A stretch of 64,000 bases of DNA from Hymenobacter sp. BT730 (lineage in GTDB: Bacteria; Bacteroidota; Bacteroidia; Cytophagales; Hymenobacteraceae), in contig NZ_JAUOFB010000003.1 of assembly GCF_030542105.1 (NCBI RefSeq), positions 62,001 to 126,000 on the forward strand, given 5' to 3'. The translations under genes and the position numbers were made by a program. The notes beneath the pieces are model-generated. The model was not told the DNA's origin and did no database searches. It saw only the letters and a program-made list of their open reading frames with translations. Below, piece by piece: positions 17,165 through 26,139 of the stretch. Each line of letters opens with the position of its first letter. Position 1 is the first letter of the stretch.

Positions 17165-18088
17165 CTAGCTCCTTACCGCTGCCAACACTTCCTGATAGGA
17201 GAGCAGCAAAAGAGCCAGCAAAGCGGTGAGTAAACCCAACTGTCCGGTGCGCCCCAACCGCTCGCGGAAAAGGACGTAGCCGCCCAGTGCCCCCAGCAGA
17301 ATAGTGCCAATGTTGGCCAGGGGATACACAAAAGCTCCATCGTTGCTGAACGCCCCCAAGGCTCTAATCAGAAAATGAACAGAGAAGTAATTCAAAATAC
17401 CCAGAATAATGCCTGCCGGCAGGCTGCGCCATTGCAAGGTTTCTTCCTGAGCCCAAAGACGTGCTGCCAACACTCCAATGCCCACAACTGCAGCAGTGCC
17501 GAAGAGCAGAATAGGAAACAGCGCCTGTTGCTCCGGGGTGGATAGTAGCCGGGAACTGGCATAGTTCAGGAGCGTATCGCCGGAGCCGCTGGCCAGAAAC
17601 GCCAGCACAGGCAGCCACCAGGCAGCCGTAGGCACTGCTTCTCTGCCAGGGCTCGGGGCGTTAGCCGGTGCTGGTTTCCACACGGTAAGAATAATGGCTA
17701 CCACCGCCAGGGCAATGCCCATATAATTGAGCAGCGTGTATGGGCGTTGGGCCTGTTGCAGCACCAGTAGATTGAACGCCACGGGCAGTACCAACGACAT
17801 CTTGGTAGCTACCGCCGCCGCGCTAACGCTCACGCGCTGGGTGGTGAGGGCAACCAGATAGAATGTAGTGATAAAGAGAGCCCCCAACACGACCGCAGCC
17901 ACCAGCCACGGACCTCCGGCCTGCAACGGGGCCAGGGAAGGGGCGCCGCTCATGCCAAAACCCACTGCCGTGCAGGTAAGATAATTCACCACCAGCGCCT
18001 GAAACGTAGGGATGCGGAAACGGCTGAAATATTTGAAAGTGAAAACAATGGCCCCCGAAAAGAGCACGTAAATCAGAAGGGCAAGCAT
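17165..18088 (-). CDS. EamA/DMT-family transporter
   Basis: 307 residues with about ten hydrophobic helices in two repeated halves, the drug/metabolite transporter architecture. Typical features are the short helices, VATKMSLVLPV in helix 4, LASGSGDTLLNYAS at the start of the second half, and ANIGTILLGALGGYVLFRERL near the C-terminus, which is the EamA helix 9-10 signature. The substrate is unknown; related proteins export metabolites or amino acids or flip lipid-linked sugars. Its position next to flippase and glycosyltransferase genes is suggestive but not decisive. Divergent from the FemAB-like gene. A possible -7 box TATCTTTC lies at 18102-18109 (minus). Confidence 0.85.
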   Translation of the reverse strand: MLALLIYVLFSGAIVFTFKYFSRFRIPTFQALVVNYLTCTAVGFGMSGAPSLAPLQAGGPWLVAAVVLGALFITTFYLVALTTQRVSVSAAAVATKMSLVLPVAFNLLVLQQAQRPYTLLNYMGIALAVVAIILTVWKPAPANAPSPGREAVPTAAWWLPVLAFLASGSGDTLLNYASSRLLSTPEQQALFPILLFGTAAVVGIGVLAARLWAQEETLQWRSLPAGIILGILNYFSVHFLIRALGAFSNDGAFVYPLANIGTILLGALGGYVLFRERLGRTGQLGLLTALLALLLLSYQEVLAAVRS

Positions 18089-18234
18089 AAAGAAGGCTAT
18101 GGAAAGATATGGATCAGGGCTAACGGGCCCTGCCTAACCATCTGCCGGAAAAGTGGCAGAAAGGGAAAAGTTGGGGCGCAAAGCTACGGGGTGGCCCCGG
18201 GCCGCCGCGTTTTTTTTACTTTCGCCCTCCATCC

Positions 18235-19261
18235 ATGCCCACCCTGTTGAGTAATTCGGCTGCTTCTGATAATTCTCTGGTGTTGCCGGTAGCTGGCGGG
18301 CGCTATTCTGTGCGTTGGCAAACGGGAGTGGGTGCCGCACTGGCCCTGCCTCTGGCGTTTGAACTGTTTCTGTTTCTGCGGCCGGCTCATTTAGCCCTGC
18401 AGCCTGCCTCCGCTGAGCGGTTGCTTTTCTGGCTGGAGGACCACCGCATTCAGCAAACGGTGGCCCTATTTCCGGTATTTGCGTCCAACGCCCCCCAGCA
18501 AAGCATCACTCCCTACCAGGCGCCATTTGGGGGCATTCAAATAGCTGATTCGGTTTCAGGGGAAGTGCTGCACAGCTTTCTAATAGCAGTATTGGCCGAA
18601 CTGCAAAGTCAACGGCTGCCGCTTGTCCGCCTAAGGCTTTATCCTGCAGCCTATGCGCCGGCTGCCGTTTCTAAGCTGGCACAGGCGCTTACCAGCCTGG
18701 GGTTTCAGATTTCCCAGGCAGAGGAAAACCACCACCTGCCTTTGCGCGAGGAATATGAGGCCGGGCTGCATCCCTCGGAGCGGCGGCGGCTACGGAAGTG
18801 CCAGCAGGCAGGTATGCAGTTTGAACAGGAGCCTCCTTTACTACTTCCGCTGGCCTACGAGTTTCTGGCGCAATGCCGGCAGGAGAAAGGCCAGGCCCTT
18901 TCTTTGCCGTTGGAACGCCTGCAGGAGTTGTTTCAGCAGTTTCCGCGCGACTTTTTTCTGTTTTCAGTGCGCGATGCAAAGGGGAACTGGGCAGCCTTAA
19001 CAGTAGCTATTCGCATTAATGAACAGGTGCTTTATAATTTCTACCCGGCCAGTCCACTGGCATACAATGCCTATAGCCCCGTTGTGCTGTTGAACGCCGG
19101 GCTGCATGCCTTTGGCCGTGCCAAATGACATGCATCTGCTGGACTTAGGTACCTCCATGCTGCCGGAGGGGCCCAATTTTCCGCTGCTCCGGTTTAAAAA
19201 GCATCTGGGAGGTGTCAGCAGTCTGAAATTTACGTTTGAGGCCACAACTCTGCAGCCCTAG
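18235..19261 (+). pseudogene. FemAB/GNAT-like acyltransferase gene with frameshift
   Basis: The first frame (ATG 18235) runs 297 codons and stops at TGA 19126-19128 after GLHAFGRAK. In the next frame the sequence goes straight on with MHLLDLGTSMLPEGPN and LLRFKKHLGG, ending at TAG 19259-19261. This DLGTS...RFK..LGG block is the conserved C-terminal end of the FemAB-like, acyl-CoA N-acyltransferase-fold proteins to which the first part belongs (PFGGIQIADS near 100, HPSERRRLRKCQQAG near 180). So a single one-base indel near 19115-19129 truncates a protein of about 342 residues. The Wzx gene follows after 15 nt. Such proteins often sit in envelope glycan clusters and acylate amino-sugars or lipids; the activity here is unknown. 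Sequencing error is possible. Confidence 0.8.
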
Positions 19262-19276
19262 CCGGCACCTTACCCC

Positions 19277-20587
19277 TTGAATCCCGCCTCCACTTTTCCG
19301 CCCGCTTCTCAGCCTGAAACCCGCAGCGCGGTGCTCGGCCGTTTCCTGCGTGGCTCCCTAGGATCTGGAGTAGCAGTGCTGGCGCGGGCAGGTGGGGCTT
19401 TGCTGCTCAATAAGTTGTTGGCATTATACGGGGGAGCGGGTGGTCTTACGTTGCTGGCACATTTTCAAAACCTCATGGCAATGTTCACCACGTTGCCGAA
19501 TGATGGGGTGCATGTGGGTATGGTGAAATATCTAGCACCACTGCCTGCCGGTTCTGCTCGTTTTCGGCTCTGGCTGGTAGCCGGCATGGCCATGAATGCG
19601 GCCGTGCTGCTGGTAGGTGCGGTGCTGTTGCTGCTGGCACGTACGCCCCTGGCCGGCGTGTTTCAGCCCACTGTGAGCTGGGTACTGCTGTTTGCGCTGG
19701 GCATCAGTCTGCTTACGGGCCATGCCTTTCTGGTTTCAGTGCTGTTGGCGGCCGGGCGCTTGCGGGCCTATGTGTGGCTCACGGTTGTGTTAAGTGCGCT
19801 GGGCGTATTGGCCGTAGGCGTCGCCCTGGCAGCGGGCTGGGAGGTGCGTTGGGCTTTGCTGGCTTATTTGTTAGCGCAAGGAGGCACACTGCTGGTCACA
19901 ATGGTGGTAGCAGCCCGCGCTGGTCTGCTGCCTGATATGCGGGGCCGAATCAGCCCGGCGGCGTTGCGTGCTCTCAGTCATTTCCTGCTGATGGCCCTTA
20001 GCCTGCTGCTCTTCAGCAAAGCCGTAGACTTTGCCATGCGCGCCGTAATGATTCGATACTTTTCCCTGGCTCAAACCGATTTGTGGCAGGCGGTGGCTAA
20101 GCTTTCGGATAATTATACCATGGTTTTTTCAGCGGTGATGGGCAGCGTGTTTTACCCGCGCCTAGCAGCGCTTATTCATCAACCTGCTGCCCTAAGCACT
20201 TATATGCGCACGGTGTTGTTGCTACTGGCGCCGGTGCTGGCCCTGGGGCTGGGAGCATTGTTTCTGATGCGCCACTGGCTGCTGCCGCTACTCTTTGACC
20301 AACACTTTGCCGCCGCCGCTCCGCTATTGGGCCCACAGCTACTCGGCGACTGGGCTAAATTCCTGACCTGGACCTTACTTTTCCTGCTTTCGGCCCGGGC
20401 ACAGGTGGGGCGCTACGTAGCGGTGCAGGCAGGCTCGGCGGTGTTGTATGCGGTGCTGCTGGCTGTGCTGCTGCCCCGGTTTGGATTGCTGGGGGCACCC
20501 CTGGCCCATGCAGCGCGTTTTGGGGTGTTGTTGGTGGGTACCGGTGTCGGATTCCGGAAATACTGGCTCCCAGCTTCCACCGTATGA
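19277..20587 (+). CDS. O-antigen/polysaccharide flippase (Wzx-like, MATE/MOP fold)
   Basis: 436 residues and about 12-14 transmembrane helices. The start region (AVLARAGGALLLNKLLALYGGAGGLTLLAHFQN, read in pieces) matches O-antigen translocases, in which the first helix pair and a 'G..GL....QF' motif are conserved. It would flip undecaprenyl-linked oligosaccharide across the inner membrane. The TTG at 19277 is used, 15 nt after the FemAB-like frame ends; its stop overlaps the ATG of the GT2 gene by 4 nt (ATGA), a classic translational-coupling arrangement. Confidence 0.85.
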   Translation: MNPASTFPPASQPETRSAVLGRFLRGSLGSGVAVLARAGGALLLNKLLALYGGAGGLTLLAHFQNLMAMFTTLPNDGVHVGMVKYLAPLPAGSARFRLWLVAGMAMNAAVLLVGAVLLLLARTPLAGVFQPTVSWVLLFALGISLLTGHAFLVSVLLAAGRLRAYVWLTVVLSALGVLAVGVALAAGWEVRWALLAYLLAQGGTLLVTMVVAARAGLLPDMRGRISPAALRALSHFLLMALSLLLFSKAVDFAMRAVMIRYFSLAQTDLWQAVAKLSDNYTMVFSAVMGSVFYPRLAALIHQPAALSTYMRTVLLLLAPVLALGLGALFLMRHWLLPLLFDQHFAAAAPLLGPQLLGDWAKFLTWTLLFLLSARAQVGRYVAVQAGSAVLYAVLLAVLLPRFGLLGAPLAHAARFGVLLVGTGVGFRKYWLPASTV

Positions 20588-21531
20588 TGCCTCCTGATCC
20601 TGCCGCGCTGCCTCTGGTAACTATTGTGGCCCTCTGCCACAACCACGCGCCCTTTTTGCGCGAAGCCCTGAACTCTATCCTGGCCCAGACATATCCCAAC
20701 TTGGAAGTTATGCTGGTTGATAACGCCAGCACCGATGGCAGTGCAGCCATACTGCAGGAGTATGCAGCCCAACATCCTGCCTGGAAGCTACAGCTACATC
20801 CCTATAACCTGGGCCTATGCCGGGCTTTCAACCAGGCGTATCGTAGCGCAAAGGGTGAGTATCTGATTGATTTTGCTACCGATGATGTGCTCCTGCCGGA
20901 GCGGATTGCCCAACAGATAGCCGCATTTCAGCAGTTGCCGCCCACCGTAGGGATGGTATATTCCAATGCGGAGTTGATAGATGACCAAGGGCAGCACATC
21001 CGCCTGCATGTGCATCAGCGCCTTGGAAAACCGTTTCCCGCGCCTGCCTCCGGGTGGGTATTTGCGGAGGTACTTCGCCGCTACTTCATCAGTACGCCCA
21101 CTATGATGATGCGCCGCGCAACCCTTGACGAGCTGCGCGGCTACGATGAAACGCTGTACTATGAAGACTTTGATTTCTGGGTGCGTGCTTCCCGTAACTG
21201 GCAGTTCTACTATTTAGATGCGGTAACCACGCGCAAGCGGCAGCACGGTACTGCCATGTCGCGCGGCGCCTATCGTCCCGGCGACCCGCATTTACGCTCT
21301 ACATTAGCTATCTGCCATAAAGCCTGGAAGCTGTGCCGGACGGAGGAAGAACGGCAAGCCCTGGCGGTGCGCGTGCGTTGGGAAATGCGGCAGGCGGCCC
21401 GCTGGGGTAGCTATGGAGCGGCCGCAGCGTATTTTACGCTGCTCCGCGAAAGTGGCCATGCCAGCATAATCGATAAAGTGGTAGGGATGTCAGCGCTGAT
21501 TCTAAGTCATTATCAGAGAAATACCTGGTAA
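20584..21531 (+). CDS. Family 2 glycosyltransferase
   Basis: 315 residues, soluble GT-A fold. Near the N-terminus are LVTIVALCHNHAPFLREAL and VMLVDNASTDGS (nucleotide-binding part), then YLIDFATDDVLLPERI, in which TDD is the metal/nucleotide DxD equivalent, and YYEDFDFWVRAS (acceptor-site ED motif). It would add a sugar to a lipid-linked or cell-surface glycan. It is coupled to the flippase by a 4-nt overlap. Its 3' end overlaps the convergent GT39-like gene by 19 bp, with no room for a terminator between them. Confidence 0.92.
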   Translation: MMPPDPAALPLVTIVALCHNHAPFLREALNSILAQTYPNLEVMLVDNASTDGSAAILQEYAAQHPAWKLQLHPYNLGLCRAFNQAYRSAKGEYLIDFATDDVLLPERIAQQIAAFQQLPPTVGMVYSNAELIDDQGQHIRLHVHQRLGKPFPAPASGWVFAEVLRRYFISTPTMMMRRATLDELRGYDETLYYEDFDFWVRASRNWQFYYLDAVTTRKRQHGTAMSRGAYRPGDPHLRSTLAICHKAWKLCRTEEERQALAVRVRWEMRQAARWGSYGAAAAYFTLLRESGHASIIDKVVGMSALILSHYQRNTW

Positions 21532-23147
21532 AGGCTCACCTTACCTTTTTGCGCTACTAGCTTGCGATGCGGAAACCTGGCCAACACCTCAGGCTCCGTA
21601 TATTTTATCAGCTGCCGCGTCAGCTCCGGGTTGGTAAGGGTGCTGCGGTTAACCAGCATCCAGGCTGGTTTCTCCGTTGCCAAGGGCAGGGAATCGGCAC
21701 TTTCATAACGCCGGTACACTAATGTAGGTACTGGGGAGAAGCCGTAATAAAAGTCAACCTTTTCCAGCAAGTGCTCATCCACATAAACGGTTCCTTGTGC
21801 CGTGTCCGGCAGGTACTGCCGAATTAGTGCCTGCTGCTCAAAAAAGGAAAATGCGCTGGGTTTAGCCATGAAATACAACGGCCGGATAGCCAGTACAGCG
21901 GCAAGCAACAGCAAAGTCATCAGCGGAAGGCGGGAGAAAAGAAGTGGTGAAACTCGCTCCGGGTGATGCAAAAAAAACATCCCCGCAAAACATACGCTAG
22001 CACCGGCATATACTACCGCGCCACTGTTATGCAGCAACAGCGCACAGGCCAGCAGCCCCATGGCCAGCCAACCGGCATACAGCCGATGTTGCAACGCTTC
22101 ACGTAGGCCAAAACCTGCTGCCAGACACAGTGGCGGCAGCAGCGGTGTCATCATGCGCGGGGTGAGAGTAATAGGGTTGTACTGCTCCAGGGAAGTGCTG
22201 CCCCACCAGTAACAGGCTATGGCGCTTACTGCCAGCCATAACCAAAAGCGGGCTTCCGGCAGCCTCCGCGCCGGGCTTACGGCAGCCACCAGCGCCAGTA
22301 GCAGCGCTACCCCCAGGCCAGCCCCAAGGAAGCTGGCTAATGGCTGCCATGTAAGCCGAGCTAGCAGCTGACCATGCTGGGCTCCCAGGTAGTTTTTGGG
22401 CTGAAAATAGACGTTGGCTACCTCAATTCGGTGCAAGCGGTACAGCGCATCACCGGTGTACAGATAGTAGAAGCTGAGGTAGCCAAGTAGCAGGAGCAGC
22501 CCTGCACCTAAAGATGCCAGCCAGAACGGCTTGTGCTGACGGCGGAATAAATCCACCATTAGCACACCCCCATAAAAAGGCAGATAGAAAACCAAAGTCT
22601 CCTTGGCCAGAAAAGCGGCTAGTGTCAGTAGGGCAAAACTGATTCCCCAGCGGCGGGGGTGCTGCTGGCTTTCCCGGCGGCCGTAGAGCAGTGCGGATGC
22701 GCTGGCCAAGGCCCAAAACATCAGTATGTTATCGGGGTAGAGGTAGTTGGAAAGAGTAAGCATAAAGTAGTGCAGCCCCAGCAGCACCATAGCCCCGGCA
22801 GCCACCAAGGGCGCACGGCGCCGGTACAGTGCCCAACACAGCACTAAGGTACCCACGGTACATAGCAGGGGCCACAGCGTGGTAGTATAAATACCCACTC
22901 CAAATAGGCGGTAGAAAAGAGCCACCGGCGCAAACACCAGCAGTCTTTCCCGAAACGGCTCTATCAGCAGGTGTTCCGCATCGGGATTTACCTGGAAAGT
23001 ACCCGCGGCTAATTCGTGAGCCAGTCGGGCATAGTGGTAGTCATCGTAGTCGTATAGGCCTTCGTGGGTGAAGAAGAAATACGCAACAATGAAAACCACC
23101 AGACCAAGCAGCGTCCAGGTAGCCACACGCGGGGAGGAGTCCTTCAT
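21513..23147 (-). CDS. GT39/ArnT-like membrane glycosyltransferase
   Basis: 544 residues and about 11-13 transmembrane helices. After helix 1 a periplasmic loop carries YDYDDYHYARLAHEL (about 27-41), the acidic D-D motif of GT-C enzymes of the dolichyl-mannosyltransferase/ArnT type, which use polyprenyl-phosphate sugars. Further segments (LSNYLYPDNILMFWAL, LLAFLAKETLVFYLPF) follow the GT39 pattern, with the PD...K spacing of the catalytic face. A soluble periplasmic C-terminal domain (about 430-544) completes it. The ATG at 23147 was preferred over a TTG four codons upstream. Acceptor unknown. Confidence 0.8.
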   Translation of the reverse strand: MKDSSPRVATWTLLGLVVFIVAYFFFTHEGLYDYDDYHYARLAHELAAGTFQVNPDAEHLLIEPFRERLLVFAPVALFYRLFGVGIYTTTLWPLLCTVGTLVLCWALYRRRAPLVAAGAMVLLGLHYFMLTLSNYLYPDNILMFWALASASALLYGRRESQQHPRRWGISFALLTLAAFLAKETLVFYLPFYGGVLMVDLFRRQHKPFWLASLGAGLLLLLGYLSFYYLYTGDALYRLHRIEVANVYFQPKNYLGAQHGQLLARLTWQPLASFLGAGLGVALLLALVAAVSPARRLPEARFWLWLAVSAIACYWWGSTSLEQYNPITLTPRMMTPLLPPLCLAAGFGLREALQHRLYAGWLAMGLLACALLLHNSGAVVYAGASVCFAGMFFLHHPERVSPLLFSRLPLMTLLLLAAVLAIRPLYFMAKPSAFSFFEQQALIRQYLPDTAQGTVYVDEHLLEKVDFYYGFSPVPTLVYRRYESADSLPLATEKPAWMLVNRSTLTNPELTRQLIKYTEPEVLARFPHRKLVAQKGKVSLYQVFL

Positions 23148-23288
23148 AGTACAAAACAAGGGGATTATCGGCAGGCACCGCCCTACTTTAGGACACTATC
23201 ACTGAAAAAGCCAAAAAATCCCGCAACTTCGCCCCTCTAATTAAGGCAGCGCCTTGCTGCGATTATCCAAAATGCCCTGCCAAGTTAC

Positions 23289-24929
23289 ATGGTAAAGAGG
23301 TGGCCCCGCATCTGGCACTGTCTGATATTGCCCGCACTTTTGCTGGGGCTTACCGGTGTGGTGCTGGGTTTTTACTATGAAACCAATGATGACCTAGCTA
23401 TTATTCAGCTGTTGCGCGGTAATACCGCCGCGGCACCGGTCACTAATCTTCATCTGTATTTTCATGGATTAGCCTGGGTGCTGGCCGGACTGTTTCGGCT
23501 ATTGCCTATGGTGCCGTGGTTTGGCGTGCTGCTGTATGGGCTGCTGTATGGGGCTTTAGTACTCACATTTGCCGTTCTCGACCGGCTGGTGCGACACCGG
23601 GTAGCGCCCGGCTTTGTAACAGCATTGCTGGTGTTATTTTATGGCATGGCCTGGATAGAACATGCCATGTGGTTTAATTACATGCGCGTGCCTTTATTGC
23701 TGGCCGGGGCAGGCTTGTTGTATGCTGCCCAGCGACCTGAGCAGTTCCGTGCCCGCCTGATTGGCGTGCTGGCATTCGGCATCAGTTGGCTGATTCGGCC
23801 CAGTGCGGCCGACCTTGCTTTACTGCTGGTGGTGCCCGGGGTGCTGTGGCTGGCCGGGCGCCGCGGACTGCCGGTGCTGGGGGTAGCGGTGGCCTGGGCA
23901 CTGGTAGGAGGAGTGGCCGCCAGCCTGCTGCGCGGTAACGAGGCCACCACTTTCCGCACGCTGGATGTGCTCAAGTCCAACGTGAATGATTATCAGCTGT
24001 ACCGCCCCATTCCGCGCACGCCCGCAGATAGCCTTGGGGTACAGGCCGTTGAGCAGTGGATGCTGGGCGACTCAACCCTGGTAAACGAAGCTTTTTTCTC
24101 CCGGGCATATGTACCCGATGTCCGTTTTTTCACGCAACAAGCGCTGCCAGAAAAGCTGCGGGAAACGGCCATGCAGCTGGTGCGTAATTATTTTCCTGTG
24201 CTGATGCTGCTCCTGGCGCTCCAGGTTTGGGTAGCTGCCAGCCCCCGTATGGGTGGGCGAAGTAAGTTCTGGCTGTTGCAGGGCGCTTTCCTGCTGTCTT
24301 TGTTTGGGTTGGGCGCTTTGCTGAAGCTTCCTTCAAGGTTGGCACTGCCCATCCTTGACCTTTGGGTACTAACCAATCTGGTGTTTCTCCTGCGCGATTC
24401 GCGCCGGCCGGTTAGCCAGGAAATCCTCAGCCTGCTGCTGGTGCTGCTACTGGCAGCAGCTCCCTATAGTTACAAGCTCTGGCACCGCTACATCACGCTG
24501 CAGGCCGAACAGCAAAGCGGGCGTCGGGCGCTGGCCCGGTTCCGGCGTCTTACCTACCCTGCCAGAATAGTGGTGACCGATGCCGTGGATGCCGCCTATA
24601 AATCCCAGAACCCGTTGCAGGTACATACCATTGGCAGTGCATATCTCAAAACCTGCCTAACCCTCACCGGCTGGCCTACCCTGGACCCCTCGCAACCCCG
24701 TTTGCGGCAGCGCCTGACCGGTACGCGGGACTTTGCCGAAAGCCTGCGGGGATTAGCCCGGCGCCGGGCTGCCGTGAAGTGGTACCTCACACCCGCCACT
24801 GCCCAGCTACTGAACCGGCATCTGGCCTGGCGGCAGCAAACGGGCCAGCCTCGTCTCACTTTGCGCACCCGGCAGCCCGTGTCGGCAAGAAATGATCTAC
24901 CTCGAGTGTATATTCCCGTGTTTGAATAG
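23289..24929 (+). CDS. Multi-pass membrane protein, GT-C-like, unknown
   Basis: 546 residues: about ten hydrophobic helices in the first 400, then a soluble, Arg-rich C-terminal domain. After helix 1 the loop reads FYYETNDDLAIIQLL, a paired-acid motif placed as in GT-C glycosyltransferases. No family name is certain. The 5' region is divergent from the GT39-like gene (141 bp between the starts), so the two may share regulation. A role in envelope glycan assembly is inferred from the fold pattern and neighbours only. Confidence 0.6.
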   Translation: MVKRWPRIWHCLILPALLLGLTGVVLGFYYETNDDLAIIQLLRGNTAAAPVTNLHLYFHGLAWVLAGLFRLLPMVPWFGVLLYGLLYGALVLTFAVLDRLVRHRVAPGFVTALLVLFYGMAWIEHAMWFNYMRVPLLLAGAGLLYAAQRPEQFRARLIGVLAFGISWLIRPSAADLALLLVVPGVLWLAGRRGLPVLGVAVAWALVGGVAASLLRGNEATTFRTLDVLKSNVNDYQLYRPIPRTPADSLGVQAVEQWMLGDSTLVNEAFFSRAYVPDVRFFTQQALPEKLRETAMQLVRNYFPVLMLLLALQVWVAASPRMGGRSKFWLLQGAFLLSLFGLGALLKLPSRLALPILDLWVLTNLVFLLRDSRRPVSQEILSLLLVLLLAAAPYSYKLWHRYITLQAEQQSGRRALARFRRLTYPARIVVTDAVDAAYKSQNPLQVHTIGSAYLKTCLTLTGWPTLDPSQPRLRQRLTGTRDFAESLRGLARRRAAVKWYLTPATAQLLNRHLAWRQQTGQPRLTLRTRQPVSARNDLPRVYIPVFE

Positions 24930-25014
24930 CTTTATTAGTGAATTCCGAGGAAAAGGCCAAAATTTTATAGTCGCTCCTGCTCATGCCTCACGTAAGTGAT
25001 GAAAAGCGAATCTT

Positions 25015-25022
25015 TACATTTG
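25015..25022 (+). promoter_or_regulatory. -7 promoter box for the acyl-ACP desaturase gene
   Basis: TACATTTG exactly matches TAnnTTTG. It lies 37 nt before the ATG at 25059 and inside an upstream in-frame stretch starting 24996-24999, so it argues for the downstream start. No good -33 element was seen. Confidence 0.5.
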
Positions 25023-25058
25023 ACGCTTGATTCCGAACCTCTTTTTCCACCACGCCCC

Positions 25059-26036
25059 ATGATTGCGACCCTCACTTCCCGCGGGGAAGTACTTCAGCAC
25101 CTCGAACCTTTTTTGCGGGAGAACATGGGTTCTTTCCTCAAAAAAGTTGACGAGAGCTGGCAGCCTTCCGACTTTCTTCCCGACCCCCGTCTCGATACTT
25201 TCTATGATGAAGTAAGAGAGCTACGTGAGAGTGCCAAAGAGTTAAGCTACGATTTGCTGGCAGTGCTTGTGGGTGATACCATTACTGAGGAAGCCCTGCC
25301 CAACTATGAGGCCTGGTTTCATCAGCTGGATGACCTGGGCCGCGACCCCAACAACGGATGGGCACAGTGGATACGCGGCTGGACGGCCGAGGAGAACCGC
25401 CACGGCGACCTGCTCAACCGCTACCTCTACCTCTCCGGTCGTGTGAACATGCGCGAGTTTGAAGTCAGCACCCAGTATCTGATTGCGGATGGTTTTGATC
25501 TGGGCACCGCCCACGACCCTTACCGCGCGTTCATTTACACCAGCTACCAGGAAGCCGCCACCAACCTCTCGCACCGGCGTGTAGGGACGCTGGCCCGTAA
25601 AGCCGGAGATGCCGCCCTGTCTAAGATGTGCGGCATGATTGCCGGCGACGAATCCCGCCATGCCCGCGTGTATCAGACGTTTGTGGAGAAAATCTTTGAA
25701 GTAGACCCATCTGAAATGATGCTAGCCTTTGAAGATATGATGCGCAAGAAAATTGTGATGCCTGCGCACTACATGCGCGAGATGGGCGTGGAAATGGGTA
25801 AAACCTTCGGCCACTTTACCGATGCTGCCCAGCGCCTAGGGGTATATACCAGTCAGGATTACACGGATATTCTGGAAAGCCTCCTTACTACCTGGAACGT
25901 AAGCCAGATTACCGGGCTGAACGGTCAGGCAGAAAAGGCCCGTGATTATATCATGGCTCTGCCCGCGCGCTTGCGCCGGGTATCGGAGCGCATGCCGGTG
26001 CCTAAGCTGGAATACCGCTTTAAGTGGATTGACTAG
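25059..26036 (+). CDS. Acyl-ACP desaturase (soluble di-iron, Fab2/DesA type)
   Basis: 325 residues from ATG 25059. It introduces a double bond into a saturated acyl chain on acyl carrier protein, using O2 and reduced ferredoxin, in the cytoplasm. The ferritin-like di-iron ligands are plain: EENRH at 111-115 and DESRH at 197-201, embedded in WTAEENRHGDLL and AGDESRHARVY, plus Glu165 in SYQEAATNL. Length and motifs fit the bacterial DesA branch. Starts at 24996 (GTG) or 24999 (ATG) would add about 21 residues, but a -7 box lies in that stretch and the family N-terminus resembles MIATLTSRGEVLQHLEPFL. Terminated at 26055-26096. Confidence 0.93.
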   Translation: MIATLTSRGEVLQHLEPFLRENMGSFLKKVDESWQPSDFLPDPRLDTFYDEVRELRESAKELSYDLLAVLVGDTITEEALPNYEAWFHQLDDLGRDPNNGWAQWIRGWTAEENRHGDLLNRYLYLSGRVNMREFEVSTQYLIADGFDLGTAHDPYRAFIYTSYQEAATNLSHRRVGTLARKAGDAALSKMCGMIAGDESRHARVYQTFVEKIFEVDPSEMMLAFEDMMRKKIVMPAHYMREMGVEMGKTFGHFTDAAQRLGVYTSQDYTDILESLLTTWNVSQITGLNGQAEKARDYIMALPARLRRVSERMPVPKLEYRFKWID

Positions 26037-26054
26037 CGTTACCTACCATACAAA

Positions 26055-26096
26055 ACAACACCGCCTTCCTCAGTATGAGGGGGGCGGTGCTGTTTG
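26055..26096 (+). terminator. Terminator after the desaturase gene
   Basis: CACCGCC and GGCGGTG arms extended inward by a TTCCTCA/TGAGGGG pairing with G-T pairs, AACA/TGTT outside, and a short T-run. Located 19 nt after the stop. Confidence 0.75.
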
Positions 26097-26139
26097 TAGA
26101 AAAGCCCTTCGTTAAGGCTAAGCCATGCTATGTGTATCG

